Part shown: positions 8,691 to 17,192 of the stretch, one piece after another
How the letters are laid out: each line of letters starts with the position of its first letter
How positions within the stretch are numbered: the stretch's first letter is position 1
NCBI RefSeq assembly: GCF_020829495.1
Contig: NZ_JAIVFQ010000019.1
Location: forward strand, 1-64,000
DNA: 64,000 nucleotides
Direction: 5' to 3'
Origin: Nostoc favosum CHAB5714
Lineage (GTDB): Bacteria; Cyanobacteriota; Cyanobacteriia; Cyanobacteriales; Nostocaceae
Made by a program: the position numbers and the translations under genes
The notes under the pieces: generated by a model
The model's input: only the letters and a program-made list of their open reading frames with translations
Databases searched by the model: none
What the model was told of the DNA's origin: nothing

Positions 8691-9145
8691 TTGACCACAT
8701 TAACGCGCTGAAAACAAGTTGGTATCTTTCTCCACCTTGGCGTGAAACAATTCCACCCGTTGAGGTTAATTTACTGGAGAGAGTATATCTACGAACCACG
8801 AGAACATTCGGCTACTGTTGTGGTATGCAATGGAAGCATGAGTGCTGGATTTATTCAATTGACTGCCGTAATGAAATACTCCATGCTACACAAAACCAAA
8901 TCATCGGGACTGGAGAGTTAGAAGCCATCACTGTGCAAAAACCTGCTTTTGTTCTGGGCGAAAGAGTGATGCTCTGTTCTCACGATAAGGGAACAAAGCA
9001 ACGGCTGATTCTGGGGATTGGGCTTGTGAATAACTCTTGGTTTTACCTTGTTGAATTGGTGTCGCCAACCTTAACTCAATTACGGACTATATCTAATCGT
9101 TTCTCACTGGTTGGTGAAAAAAGTTTAGTGCGCGTAAATGTCTAA
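8687..9145 (+). CDS. DUF1392 family protein
   Basis: A 152-residue protein matching the cyanobacterial DUF1392 pattern: a start with TSWYLSPPWRETIPP, then LLERVYLRTTRTFGYCCGMQW, IIGTGELEAI and NNSWFYLVELVSP. Function is unknown; the family is typical of Nostocales plasmids. ATGA coupling to the preceding broken HTH gene and an 8-base overlap with the next gene show it sits in an operon. A second copy, split by an insertion sequence, lies at 17950-20283, and decayed tails lie near 25945 and 30240. Confidence 0.8.
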   Translation: MIDHINALKTSWYLSPPWRETIPPVEVNLLERVYLRTTRTFGYCCGMQWKHECWIYSIDCRNEILHATQNQIIGTGELEAITVQKPAFVLGERVMLCSHDKGTKQRLILGIGLVNNSWFYLVELVSPTLTQLRTISNRFSLVGEKSLVRVNV

Positions 9146-10079
9146 TTCTCTTTACTCAACAACGAAAAATTATCACCCAACTAAAGTTATGTCACAAATC
9201 GAAGTAGCTCAAATTATTGAACAGATAAAGCAAGAAATCAGTGTTAATGCTTCGGGACACGGTAAAGCTAGTATTCGAGCTACAGCAAGACTCGCCAATA
9301 TCGATGCTACTGGATTAGTCAGAAGTCTCAAAACTGCTGTAGACAATTCTGGGTCTAAACTGGTTGAAAAGCTTATCCGTAAAGGATTTGAAGCCGTAGA
9401 GATTTTAGGATGGTCGCAGTCTGGTATCCCTGACGTAGCAGTTGCCGCCATACTTCACTATTACGGTTATGAAGCAGGGAAAAGATGCAGCGAACAAGCA
9501 AGACTAGCCTGTGAAGCATTTGAAAGTATCGGTGTTCGCGCCTGGATGCAAGACATTATGGGCTGGACAAAACCTGCTACTCAACCACAAGAACAACCCA
9601 CTACACCAGCCCTCCCCCCAGTTGAACAGCGATTGCATACTCTTGTCCTGGCAATGAAGACTTTAGCTGAGTTAACTGGTGGCAGACTCAACCCATACAT
9701 GGAACAGCAATTTAAAGACTATGCCGGGAACCTTTTGGCTGAACATAATAGGAAATTGCTAACCCCTTCAGAAGAACGCTGGCTCGGTGTAGTCAACTTT
9801 GCAGAGAGCGAACTTGGAAAGAAAGTCCCCTTGAGCGGCGCTCACTACCGGGGACACTTGGGTACATGGGTTCGCACGTTTTACCCACAATTAGGCGATC
9901 GCCAAGAAACGCGATTGGTTAACGGTGTGCAACAGCCAATCTATGTCTACGCTTGTCACGAGCCAACTGTTGCGGCTGGGTTGACCAAAGCTATAGAAGA
10001 GTTCTTCGCTCATCCTAGCCCTGGTACAGCGCTAAGGCAGGCAGGTGCTTTCTCAAAGAAAGCTGTAGTTACTGCTTGA
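9138..10079 (+). CDS. Hypothetical plasmid protein
   Basis: A 313-residue protein. The N-terminal half looks DNA-binding: ASIRATARLANIDATGLVRSL resembles a helix-turn-helix, followed by LGWSQSGIPDVAVAAILHYYGYE, also helical. This architecture resembles plasmid or phage antirepressor-like proteins. A proline/glutamine linker (residues ~152-165) leads to a helical C-terminal part. The first ATG overlaps the previous stop by 8 bases; an in-frame ATG at 9189 is an alternative start. Function is not established. Confidence 0.6.
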   Translation: MSNSLYSTTKNYHPTKVMSQIEVAQIIEQIKQEISVNASGHGKASIRATARLANIDATGLVRSLKTAVDNSGSKLVEKLIRKGFEAVEILGWSQSGIPDVAVAAILHYYGYEAGKRCSEQARLACEAFESIGVRAWMQDIMGWTKPATQPQEQPTTPALPPVEQRLHTLVLAMKTLAELTGGRLNPYMEQQFKDYAGNLLAEHNRKLLTPSEERWLGVVNFAESELGKKVPLSGAHYRGHLGTWVRTFYPQLGDRQETRLVNGVQQPIYVYACHEPTVAAGLTKAIEEFFAHPSPGTALRQAGAFSKKAVVTA

Positions 10080-10195
10080 TGGTCATCGGTCATCGGGTAT
10101 TGGGTATTAAACATTGGTCAAGCAGAGCGATCGCCCAGTAATCAAGAATTAAAACTTTTACAACAAAGGCAAATTCTACCTTGAGGGGAAAGGAT

Positions 10196-10645
10196 ATGGA
10201 ACTCGGATACTTCCTGAAAGACGCACTGATTGAAAAGTTAGCCCGTAAGTTCTATGCAATTCAAGGCTATGTAGTTCCCGAATCATATCGAATGCAATCA
10301 GCTACACATCCAGCAGAAAGAGCGTGTGTGGCTATGGCTTTCACTGCAATCGAAGAAGTTGAATTTGAACTTGCCAACGATGACGATACAGAAATTATCA
10401 AATGGCAGCGAGGGCAATCTCTGAGTGAAGAATGTCAATACTACTTTTGCAAATATGAGAAATTTACTTTAACACTATTGACTTCGCCACATACAAATAT
10501 GACTCGTGTAGAAGTTTATTTAGACAATACAAAGCTTTACGTTTCTGAAAAAGCAATTAGCCCTCAAGAAGCAACAGAAGAACTACAGGATTTTATCACC
10601 ACACTTGCTGCACAATTACAAACTTTGAACCGAATTGAGTTTTAG
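10196..10645 (+). CDS. Hypothetical protein
   Basis: A 149-residue soluble protein of unknown function, with helical ends (FLKDALIEKLARKFYAIQGY and ATEELQDFITTLAAQLQTL) around a beta-rich middle (YYFCKYEKFTLTLLTSPH, RVEVYLDNTKLYV). The ATG at 10196 has a GGGGAAAGG ribosome site. An upstream TTG in frame at 10181 is less likely. The next gene starts 8 bases after its stop. A stretch of ggtcatc/gggtatt heptamer-like repeats lies in the 110-base gap upstream. Confidence 0.6.
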   Translation: MELGYFLKDALIEKLARKFYAIQGYVVPESYRMQSATHPAERACVAMAFTAIEEVEFELANDDDTEIIKWQRGQSLSEECQYYFCKYEKFTLTLLTSPHTNMTRVEVYLDNTKLYVSEKAISPQEATEELQDFITTLAAQLQTLNRIEF

Positions 10646-10653
10646 GAGTATTC

Positions 10654-10857
10654 ATGAAAGTCGTAGTTCAAGTAGTAGAAAAAATCATTAGTGAAGCCCA
10701 CATTCACATTCCTGATGGACTCACGGAAGATGCAATCAGACAGCACATCGTTGGACTTTATAACAGTGGTGAAATAACTCCTGATTTAAACATTTTTCAG
10801 GTTGATTTTGAATCCATCAGCGCAACGATTGTTCAACAACCGCAGGAGGCAGCATGA
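10654..10857 (+). CDS. Small hypothetical protein
   Basis: A 67-residue acidic protein (MKVVVQVVEKIISEAHIHIP start, then a helix LTEDAIRQHIVGLYNSGEI). It has an AGGAG site before the ATG, and its stop overlaps the next start as ATGA, so it is translationally coupled to the methyltransferase gene. No family is recognised. Confidence 0.55.
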   Translation: MKVVVQVVEKIISEAHIHIPDGLTEDAIRQHIVGLYNSGEITPDLNIFQVDFESISATIVQQPQEAA

Positions 10858-11558
10858 CTGCCACACCATTACTAAAACCCCAGACAGCTATTTTTGAAAC
10901 TGTCACCCGGCATCCTCTGAACTTCTATGAGTCTCCCTCATGGTTCACAACTGAACTACTGCGCCATGTTCCGTTATCTGGTGTCATTGGTGAACCTTGT
11001 GTGGGGCATGGAGCAATCGCATCATTGCTATCGGTGTGGCCCTACACCAAGCAAATGTGGACGAACGATATTGATCCACATAAAGCAGCTGATTACCATC
11101 TGGATGCAACATTATCCAAGTCATGGGATTCTTTACCAGAATGCGATTGGATCTGCACTAATCCACCATATTCGGAGTTTGCTGCACCAATTATCAAAAA
11201 TGCATTCGCGAAAGCTCGTGTGGGTGTTGCTGCATTTTTACTAACCAGCTTTTTAGAACCCTGTGATGACCGTGCTGCATTCCTCGAAGAATATCCGCCA
11301 TCACTTGTACTGATCATGCCCCGTTACTGCTTTCGCAAGGATAAGAAAGGTAAGCGCTGGGCAACAGATAACATCACGATTTCGTGTTTTGTTTGGGACA
11401 AACGCACTACACAACAACGAATTATTACACGCCCTGCTAATAGAATTGCTGGCTTTTACAAAACCCCCGACAAAGCGATTAGTCCTCAATCCGCTTTATC
11501 GATTGTGAGTGCGATCGCCAACAGTGAAATTAGTACCTACTATCAAAGCTCTCTTTAA
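10854..11558 (+). CDS. Adenine-type DNA N6-methyltransferase, orphan
   Basis: A 234-residue class I SAM-dependent methyltransferase. Motif I is GEPCVGHGAIASLL near residue 46, which corresponds to the FxGxG SAM pocket. The catalytic motif IV is TNPPY near residue 99, diagnostic of amino-methylating (N6-adenine or N4-cytosine) enzymes. The I-before-IV order and lack of a large target-recognition domain suggest a small orphan enzyme. No cognate restriction subunit is adjacent, though an HNH gene starts 3 bases downstream. It would modify plasmid or phage DNA in the cytoplasm; the recognition site cannot be read from sequence. Confidence 0.8.
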   Translation: MTATPLLKPQTAIFETVTRHPLNFYESPSWFTTELLRHVPLSGVIGEPCVGHGAIASLLSVWPYTKQMWTNDIDPHKAADYHLDATLSKSWDSLPECDWICTNPPYSEFAAPIIKNAFAKARVGVAAFLLTSFLEPCDDRAAFLEEYPPSLVLIMPRYCFRKDKKGKRWATDNITISCFVWDKRTTQQRIITRPANRIAGFYKTPDKAISPQSALSIVSAIANSEISTYYQSSL

Positions 11559-11560
11559 TT

Positions 11561-12247
11561 ATGGGAAGTTTAATTGGGACACTTAAAAAGCACGCACGCC
11601 GAATAGGAATTTCTTTAGAAGAGTATCAATTACTGGTAGATTCGGATCAAAAATGGTGCTACAAATGCAAACAATGGAAAAGTAAAACTAATTATAGCCA
11701 AGATAAAAGCAGGTGGGATGCTTTGAAAGCAATCTGCAAAAATTGTGACTACCCTAAAAAAGACAACTCTCCAAGTAAGTCCGAAAGAATTGAAAAAGCA
11801 AAAACTGGCTTTGCGTGGTGTCGTGGATGTTCCCAATGGATTCAAAAGCTTACTAATAGCAAATGGCAAGGAGCTTGTACATCTTGCCTTGCAAGGGAAC
11901 GGAAGGAAATTTACAACGAAAATGAAGAAGCTAGATTTAAAATTGTGCAGCGCGTAAGAGCCAGGCGAAAAAAAACAAATCCTATTTCTCTGCATTTAAA
12001 AAATGAATTGATGAATATATCTAAGGGTTTGTGTGTTTATTGCTGTAAAAGCCAAGCTACTGGGTTGGATCACGTCATTCCTGTTGTAAAAGGCGGTAAA
12101 TCAAAAAAAGGAAATCTTGTACCGTGCTGTCGTCACTGCAACAGTTCAAAAAATCAGTCCAATTTAAACGAATGGCTAGCTAAAAACAACATAATCCCTC
12201 ATGAAGTGTTTTGGATTTTATTTACAGAGGAGCAAACAAATGAGTAG
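11561..12247 (+). CDS. HNH endonuclease with N-terminal zinc ribbons
   Basis: A 228-residue basic protein. Residues ~30-115 hold several CxxC pairs (CYKCKQW, CKNC, CRGCSQW, CTSC) that likely bind zinc. The C-terminal HNH motif has CVYCCKSQATGLDHVIPV, GGKSKKGNLVPCCRHCN and SSKNQSNLNEWL, with the expected DH, N and CxxCN residues. It starts 3 bases after the adenine methyltransferase gene, and the two could form a modification/cleavage pair, which is inference from position. It overlaps the next gene by 8 bases. Confidence 0.85.
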   Translation: MGSLIGTLKKHARRIGISLEEYQLLVDSDQKWCYKCKQWKSKTNYSQDKSRWDALKAICKNCDYPKKDNSPSKSERIEKAKTGFAWCRGCSQWIQKLTNSKWQGACTSCLARERKEIYNENEEARFKIVQRVRARRKKTNPISLHLKNELMNISKGLCVYCCKSQATGLDHVIPVVKGGKSKKGNLVPCCRHCNSSKNQSNLNEWLAKNNIIPHEVFWILFTEEQTNE

Positions 12248-13046
12248 TGTTACACAAATATCTTGGACTGACCAAACAGATAATATTATCCGTGTCAAAG
12301 GAGGCGGTTGGTGGTGTCATAAGAAAAGCGAGGGTTGTGCAAATTGTTATGCAGAGAAATTAAATAAAAACTCTTTCTTTGGCGGAAACAAGCAACCCTA
12401 CTCTGGACAACCGCCAGAACTAGTGTTAGATACAGAAGCTATTCGGAAATGGGGATTCCAAAGAAAACCTAAAAAGCATTTCGTTTCTTCAATGACAGAT
12501 GTTTTTGGTGAGTGGGTTCCGCGTTTTTGGCAACATGAAATGCTGGACGGAATGTTCGTTGCACCCAACCAAATATTTCAGATTCTCACCAAACGCCCAA
12601 AAATTATGCTGTCATCTATGGATGAATGGCTTTCTTGTCATGGACTAGACAAGTTACCTTTAAATATTTGGCCAGGAAGTTCGATTGAGAATCGCCGTAC
12701 TTTAGAAGAACGTACTAAATTTCTTGCTCGAATTCCGGCTTTAATTCGGTTCTGGTCAGTTGAACCATTACTAGAAGATTTGGGCGATATCACCCAATAC
12801 TTGAATGATGTTCAGTTAGTAATTGTTGGTGGGGAGTCTGGCCCAAATTCTAGACCATGCCACATCGAATGGATTAATTCAATTGTCCAACAATGCCAAC
12901 AATCGAAAACACCCGTATTTGTGAAACAGTTGGGGGCGAATGCAATATTTGACCAACAAAGATTTAAAACCCGCGACAAGAAAGGTGGAGACATTGAAGA
13001 GTTTCCCGAACATCTGCAAGTTAGACAATTTCCCTTTGATGCGTGA
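12240..13046 (+). CDS. Phage Gp37/Gp68-like protein (DUF5131)
   Basis: A 268-residue protein with the hallmark start SWTDQTDNIIRVKGGGWWCHK and CANCYAEKLNKN, followed by TKRPKIM, LNIWPGSSIENRR, RFWSVEPLLEDLG and VIVGGESGPNSRP. This pattern is found in mycobacteriophage Gp37/Gp68 and many bacterial mobile elements; the biochemical role is not established. The ATG at 12240 has a GAGGAG site and overlaps the HNH stop; an earlier in-frame start at 12201 lies deep in the HNH gene and is less likely. Confidence 0.85.
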   Translation: MSSVTQISWTDQTDNIIRVKGGGWWCHKKSEGCANCYAEKLNKNSFFGGNKQPYSGQPPELVLDTEAIRKWGFQRKPKKHFVSSMTDVFGEWVPRFWQHEMLDGMFVAPNQIFQILTKRPKIMLSSMDEWLSCHGLDKLPLNIWPGSSIENRRTLEERTKFLARIPALIRFWSVEPLLEDLGDITQYLNDVQLVIVGGESGPNSRPCHIEWINSIVQQCQQSKTPVFVKQLGANAIFDQQRFKTRDKKGGDIEEFPEHLQVRQFPFDA

Positions 13047-13111
13047 ATAAAGCAAAACCCCCGCCTGTAGCCCAGTGCAGGGGAAAACCAAACCCTTTAA
13101 GGTCTATAGAT

Positions 13112-14563
13112 ATGAGTTTAACAGAAAAAATACAAAGTGATGGCTCTAGCTACGGCAGAAGAAAACGCCATATTTATATCGATAGCAAGCTGGATGATCT
13201 ACCACTAACAATGGAGGCATTTCGAGTTTACTCTCACCTCTGCCGTCGAGCCGGTTGTGATAATAACGCCTTCCCTTCATACAAATCTATCGGTGAAGCC
13301 TGTTTTCGTGGTTCTTTCCCTGGTTCCTCAACTGAAACTTTAAGGCAAAAAGCGATCGCAGCAGTCAGTGAACTGGTTTCGTGGAACTTGATCACTAAGA
13401 CATCCATTACCAAGTCTAATGGCTCAGTATCTTCTAACCAGTATCAACTCACAGATATTGACGACTGGTTTGTTTTCCCTACAAAACAATCAAGTTTGAT
13501 TAGAGGAAAAAATAGCGGTAGTAGTGGAGGAATACTAGGAGTGGTATTGGGGGGAAACCAGGGTAGTAATGAGGGAATACCAGGGGTAGTAATCGGGGAA
13601 GACCAGGGTAGTAGTGGGGGAATACCCAAAGTATATCCAATTAAAGATTATCCAATTGAAGTCTATCCACTCAAGGACGCGCCCCTGGCAACGCCACCCG
13701 CGCGCCCCACCCAAGAATGTGTGTGTGAAAAAGAAGAACTTGATTTGACAACGGAAGAAATTGAACTCGAAGAACCAACTCCAGAAAAACCAAGCTTAAA
13801 AGAACCAACCCCAGAATTACCCGCTTTGTTGTCAAAAAATTCCGAGTCTTTGCAACAAACCGATAACCCCTCAAGAAGATCAACTATTGCGGCGGGGTCG
13901 TTCGAGAAATCCGAACAAGCGAATAAGCCGCAACTAACCTGTCCCTACAAGACAGCCCGGAACGTGAAAGAACTGATTGATGCCTGGCTAACAGACCCGA
14001 CTGCTATGAGTGATGATTTTGTACCACTGGTTGTCAGAGAAAAAATCAAGTGGAATCGCTGGGTTTTACCTTGGCACAGTGGAGAGCGAAAGCTAAATAA
14101 CTTGTACCAGAACTTCAACCCGATAGTCGTGGACTTCTTAGCACAAGAATTAGCCACTAAATCGAAACGCTCGGCACAACTTGAAATTACTCATGCGATC
14201 GCAGTAATGAACACCTGGGAGAAAACCAAGGGTGGGTGGACGAACCTGATGCAGCGTTATCAGCAAGCATTGCAAACAGAAAAACAGTCCCTACCTCAAC
14301 AGCACACTGCTTTGGCCCACAGAGCAAACAATATCACTAGCACCACGCTCGAAGATGCGTTGGCACAAGACCATAAGCGCCGTCAGCAAGAGCAATCAAA
14401 GCAGGTTCCATCCAATGAGTATCAACACAGCCCACAAATGCTAGAGCTAAAAGCGAAACTTCAAGCCAAAGCAAATGAGCCAAAAGTTGCGAGCAACTCC
14501 AGATTATCTTCCATGAATTTACGAGAAGTTGAAGCGCAGTTCAAATTAGCACTTCAAGCATAA
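13112..14563 (+). CDS. Winged-helix replication-type protein
   Basis: A ~483-residue protein. The N-terminus (MEAFRVYSHLCRRAGCDNNAFPSY through AAVSELVSWNLI) is a winged helix like those of phage and plasmid replication initiators. The middle is low-complexity: 45-base tandem repeats encode glycine-rich GSSGGILGVVLGGNQ-like units (13517-13633), then K/E/P-rich linkers. The C-terminal part (NVKELIDAWLTDP, WEKTKGGWTNLMQRYQQALQ) is helical. It lies 29 bases before the dnaB-like gene, the usual place for a helicase-recruiting protein. ATG 13112 follows an AAGG; a GTG at 13043 overlapping the previous stop is an alternative. Confidence 0.65.
   Translation: MSLTEKIQSDGSSYGRRKRHIYIDSKLDDLPLTMEAFRVYSHLCRRAGCDNNAFPSYKSIGEACFRGSFPGSSTETLRQKAIAAVSELVSWNLITKTSITKSNGSVSSNQYQLTDIDDWFVFPTKQSSLIRGKNSGSSGGILGVVLGGNQGSNEGIPGVVIGEDQGSSGGIPKVYPIKDYPIEVYPLKDAPLATPPARPTQECVCEKEELDLTTEEIELEEPTPEKPSLKEPTPELPALLSKNSESLQQTDNPSRRSTIAAGSFEKSEQANKPQLTCPYKTARNVKELIDAWLTDPTAMSDDFVPLVVREKIKWNRWVLPWHSGERKLNNLYQNFNPIVVDFLAQELATKSKRSAQLEITHAIAVMNTWEKTKGGWTNLMQRYQQALQTEKQSLPQQHTALAHRANNITSTTLEDALAQDHKRRQQEQSKQVPSNEYQHSPQMLELKAKLQAKANEPKVASNSRLSSMNLREVEAQFKLALQA
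13517..13633. repeat. 45-base in-frame tandem repeat
   Basis: Two and a half copies of a 15-codon unit (GSSGGILGVVLGGNQ, GSNEGIPGVVIGEDQ, GSSGGIPKV) lie inside the winged-helix protein gene. They form a flexible glycine-rich segment whose copy number could vary by slippage. Confidence 0.75.
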
Positions 14564-14592
14564 CCTTTTGAATTTTGAAATTGGTTTTAATT

Positions 14593-15942
14593 ATGCACCC
14601 TAATCAAGACAACGTAGTTTCTTTTCACCCTGACAGGTCACTTGACAACTTACCCCCACAAAACATTGAGGCTGAAGAAGCGATTTTGGGCGGGATTATG
14701 CTCGACCCAGAAGCAATGACTAGAGTCAGCGATCGCCTAGTAGTGGAAGCCTTTTACATCAGCGCTCACTCATATATCTATCAAGCCGCAGTCCAACTTC
14801 ATGCTACACACCAACCTACAGATTTACTTTCTGTCACCGCTTGGTTGGCTGACCACAATTTGCTCAATCGCATTGGTGGCAGAAATAAGCTAGCGACTTT
14901 GGTAGACCGCACTGTGTCCGCCGTCAACATTGATGCTTTGGCTGATCTGGTGATGGAGAAATATCGACGGCGACAGCTAATCAAAGTCGGATCAGAAATT
15001 GTCCACCTCGGTTACGAAACAGAAACTGAACTACCATTTGTCCTTGGGCAAGCTGAGGCGAAAGTTTTTGGCGTTACCCAAAATCAAAGCGATGAACGCT
15101 GTAAGGTTTTCTCAGCACAAGACATGGGCATTGAACTTTTTCAAAAGTTGGAGATGGGAAGTATGGCAGGCGATAAAGTTGGCTGGTATGACGTCGAAAA
15201 TATCACCGGGGGAATTTATCCAAGCAGCTTGGTTGTAGTAGCAGCTGAGTCCCACATGGGCAAAACTCACTTCATGGTTTCTTACGCTTACGAAATCATG
15301 ACCAAACTTGGAAAGCCAGTTCTGTATGTAACTCCAGAAATGGACAAGAATCAACTCAATGCCCGAATGCTAGCCCGAATCACAGGCGTAGACGCTTCTA
15401 TGATTCAAACCAATACTCAGTGTTATTGGGAGCAAATAGCACAAGGCATAGGGCAGATGGTGGAACTGCCTTGGAAGGTTTACGAGCATTCCTCCCCTAC
15501 AACCGCAATGATTGCTTCTGCGGTGCGCCGTGCCATTGCCGAATTTGGTGGTTCTATTGGTGCTGTGTTTATTGATTACTTGCAGCAGATTCCTCTGGAG
15601 TCAGGCGGGAACATGGCTTTTGAAGTCGGCAAGATTACCCGCCAGATTCGGGACATTGCCAAGTCTCACAAAATCCCTGTTTTCTTGGGCTGTCAAATCA
15701 ATCGGGGGAATCAAACAACGGCTGATAAACGCCCCAATCGTCATCTGTTACGTAATTCTGGCGAAATCTTTGAGGTTTGTGATCAGTTAATCATGCTTTA
15801 CCGGGATGCTGTTTATACAAAAGACCCAAGCGATCGCACTATCGAGTTGATTGTTGAGAAAAACCGCCTTTACGGTAAGCTCGGCACTGCGACGATGTTA
15901 TGCGATTTATCTACATCGAAATTTTTGAACTTGGCCAGGTAA
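14593..15942 (+). CDS. dnaB: Replicative DNA helicase, DnaB family
   Basis: A 449-residue helicase that unwinds DNA at replication forks. The N-terminal DnaB domain is at residues ~15-115 (LPPQNIEAEEAILGGIMLDP). The RecA-like core has a Walker A variant AESHMGKT near residue 219 in place of the usual GxxxxGKT, YVTPEMDKNQL (H1a-like), GAVFIDYLQQIPLESGGNM as Walker B, and LGCQINRG and RNSGEIFEVCDQLIMLYRD as later motifs. ATG 14593 is preferred over a TTG at 14575. This is an extra plasmid- or phage-type copy, less conserved than chromosomal DnaB, and probably loaded by the protein just upstream. Confidence 0.9.
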   Translation: MHPNQDNVVSFHPDRSLDNLPPQNIEAEEAILGGIMLDPEAMTRVSDRLVVEAFYISAHSYIYQAAVQLHATHQPTDLLSVTAWLADHNLLNRIGGRNKLATLVDRTVSAVNIDALADLVMEKYRRRQLIKVGSEIVHLGYETETELPFVLGQAEAKVFGVTQNQSDERCKVFSAQDMGIELFQKLEMGSMAGDKVGWYDVENITGGIYPSSLVVVAAESHMGKTHFMVSYAYEIMTKLGKPVLYVTPEMDKNQLNARMLARITGVDASMIQTNTQCYWEQIAQGIGQMVELPWKVYEHSSPTTAMIASAVRRAIAEFGGSIGAVFIDYLQQIPLESGGNMAFEVGKITRQIRDIAKSHKIPVFLGCQINRGNQTTADKRPNRHLLRNSGEIFEVCDQLIMLYRDAVYTKDPSDRTIELIVEKNRLYGKLGTATMLCDLSTSKFLNLAR

Positions 15943-15957
15943 ACGATATGGAGTTAA

Positions 15958-16362
15958 TTAATTTGGTGTGCTACTGCCGCCATTCCGGTCACGCAGATAC
16001 TCCCAAATTCTGCGGATTTCTTCTTGAAAAGCTTGACGGTCACGCTCTGCTTGAAGCAAGGAAGCCAACAATACTTCTCGATCGCGGTCAGCTTGAATTT
16101 CATTTTCCCTTATGGTTTGACGGTCACGTTCAGCATCTCTTTGAGCAGCGCGTAATCCTTCCTGATGGAGGCGTGCAATGTCAGCCAGTTCTCTAATGGT
16201 ACGCTCTAACCTTGCAATGGTTTGGGAGTTACCCCTTGTTTCCCGCCTGTTAGCATTTTGTACTGTCCTCAGCAAATCCAGTTCGTCACCTATCTCTTCT
16301 AAACGAGTATCAATATTATCAAACCTTGCACTGATATCTTCCGGTGGAAAAGCGTTTGTCAT
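15958..16362 (-). CDS. Coiled-coil hypothetical protein
   Basis: A 134-residue protein, almost entirely a charged coiled coil (RFDNIDTRLEEIGDELDLL, then DRQTIRENEIQADRDREVL and LLQAERDRQAFQEEI). A strong AAGGAGG site precedes its minus-strand ATG. It is the only minus-strand gene in the 6122-17947 block and is flanked closely on both sides. Function is unknown. Confidence 0.65.
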   Translation of the reverse strand: MTNAFPPEDISARFDNIDTRLEEIGDELDLLRTVQNANRRETRGNSQTIARLERTIRELADIARLHQEGLRAAQRDAERDRQTIRENEIQADRDREVLLASLLQAERDRQAFQEEIRRIWEYLRDRNGGSSTPN

Positions 16363-16410
16363 AATCCCTCCTTTCTCTTTCTATTCTCGCAGAAACTCAC
16401 AACTACAGAT

Positions 16411-16791
16411 ATGAGTACAACTGTCCAACAACTCTTCCATAAATGGGCAACTCTTGCCCCTGATGAATGTTTATCTACTGAGCGCGATTACAAGTTCAAG
16501 CTCCGAATTTTACCAGATGTTGAAAAGTGCAATTCTCTTAGTGCTAGTCGCCTAATTATTACTGACAACTTAGAAACACATAAAGCTTATCGACGTGATC
16601 TGACAATTCAATTGTTGAATTTTGTGTTACTGACGATTATTCAGCACTGTGCGGCTCGACAGTCCAGTATCAGCTTCAGCTTTACAGAACTTGGGACTAT
16701 CGCCACAATCTGCAACGGACTGCGTTCACAGCCACATCCATATCCAGCGATCGCGGCATTAGACGCATACATTCAATTGCTGGAGCTTTAA
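16411..16791 (+). CDS. Hypothetical protein
   Basis: A 126-residue helical protein (LFHKWATLAPDECLSTERD, DLTIQLLNFVLLTIIQHCA, then FTELGTIATICNGL). It has no recognised domain, signal or membrane segment; the leucine-rich middle is probably a buried helix. It lies 5 bases before the ASCH gene, so they are probably co-transcribed. Confidence 0.5.
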   Translation: MSTTVQQLFHKWATLAPDECLSTERDYKFKLRILPDVEKCNSLSASRLIITDNLETHKAYRRDLTIQLLNFVLLTIIQHCAARQSSISFSFTELGTIATICNGLRSQPHPYPAIAALDAYIQLLEL

Positions 16792-16796
16792 AACCC

Positions 16797-17192
16797 ATGA
16801 AAGCACTTTCAGTCAGGCAACCTTGGGCATGGGCAATAATTTATGCTCTCAAAAATATAGAAAACCGTGGCTGGCCTATTCATTATCGCGGCGACATTCT
16901 GATTCACGCTGCAAAAACCTGTACTAAAAAAGAGTACCAGCTAGCAAAAGAATTTTGTCAAAGCATGGGGGTAGTAATCCCAGAATTAATCTCTCTCCGT
17001 CGCGGTCAAGCTATTGGCATTGTCACAATAGTAGATTGCAAGTTTTCACAAGTTGCATCTGGCTGGGGAATGCCTGGGCAATACCATTGGCAGTTGGAGA
17101 ATCCACGCGAGATTACGCCGATTCCTTACATTGGGCGGTTGGGGATTTTTGAAGTACCAGATGAACTGGTAAGGAGTGCGATCGCCTCATGA
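16797..17192 (+). CDS. ASCH domain protein
   Basis: A 131-residue protein with the ASCH signature: MKALSVRQPWAWAIIYALKNIENRGWPIHYRGDILIHAAK, followed by GQAIGIVTIVDC and GQYHWQLENPREI. ASCH domains bind RNA or modified nucleotides and occur with modification genes. Its stop overlaps the start of the cytosine methyltransferase (ATGA), so the two are translated together, which suggests a role around modified cytosine. That link is inference. Confidence 0.85.
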   Translation: MKALSVRQPWAWAIIYALKNIENRGWPIHYRGDILIHAAKTCTKKEYQLAKEFCQSMGVVIPELISLRRGQAIGIVTIVDCKFSQVASGWGMPGQYHWQLENPREITPIPYIGRLGIFEVPDELVRSAIAS

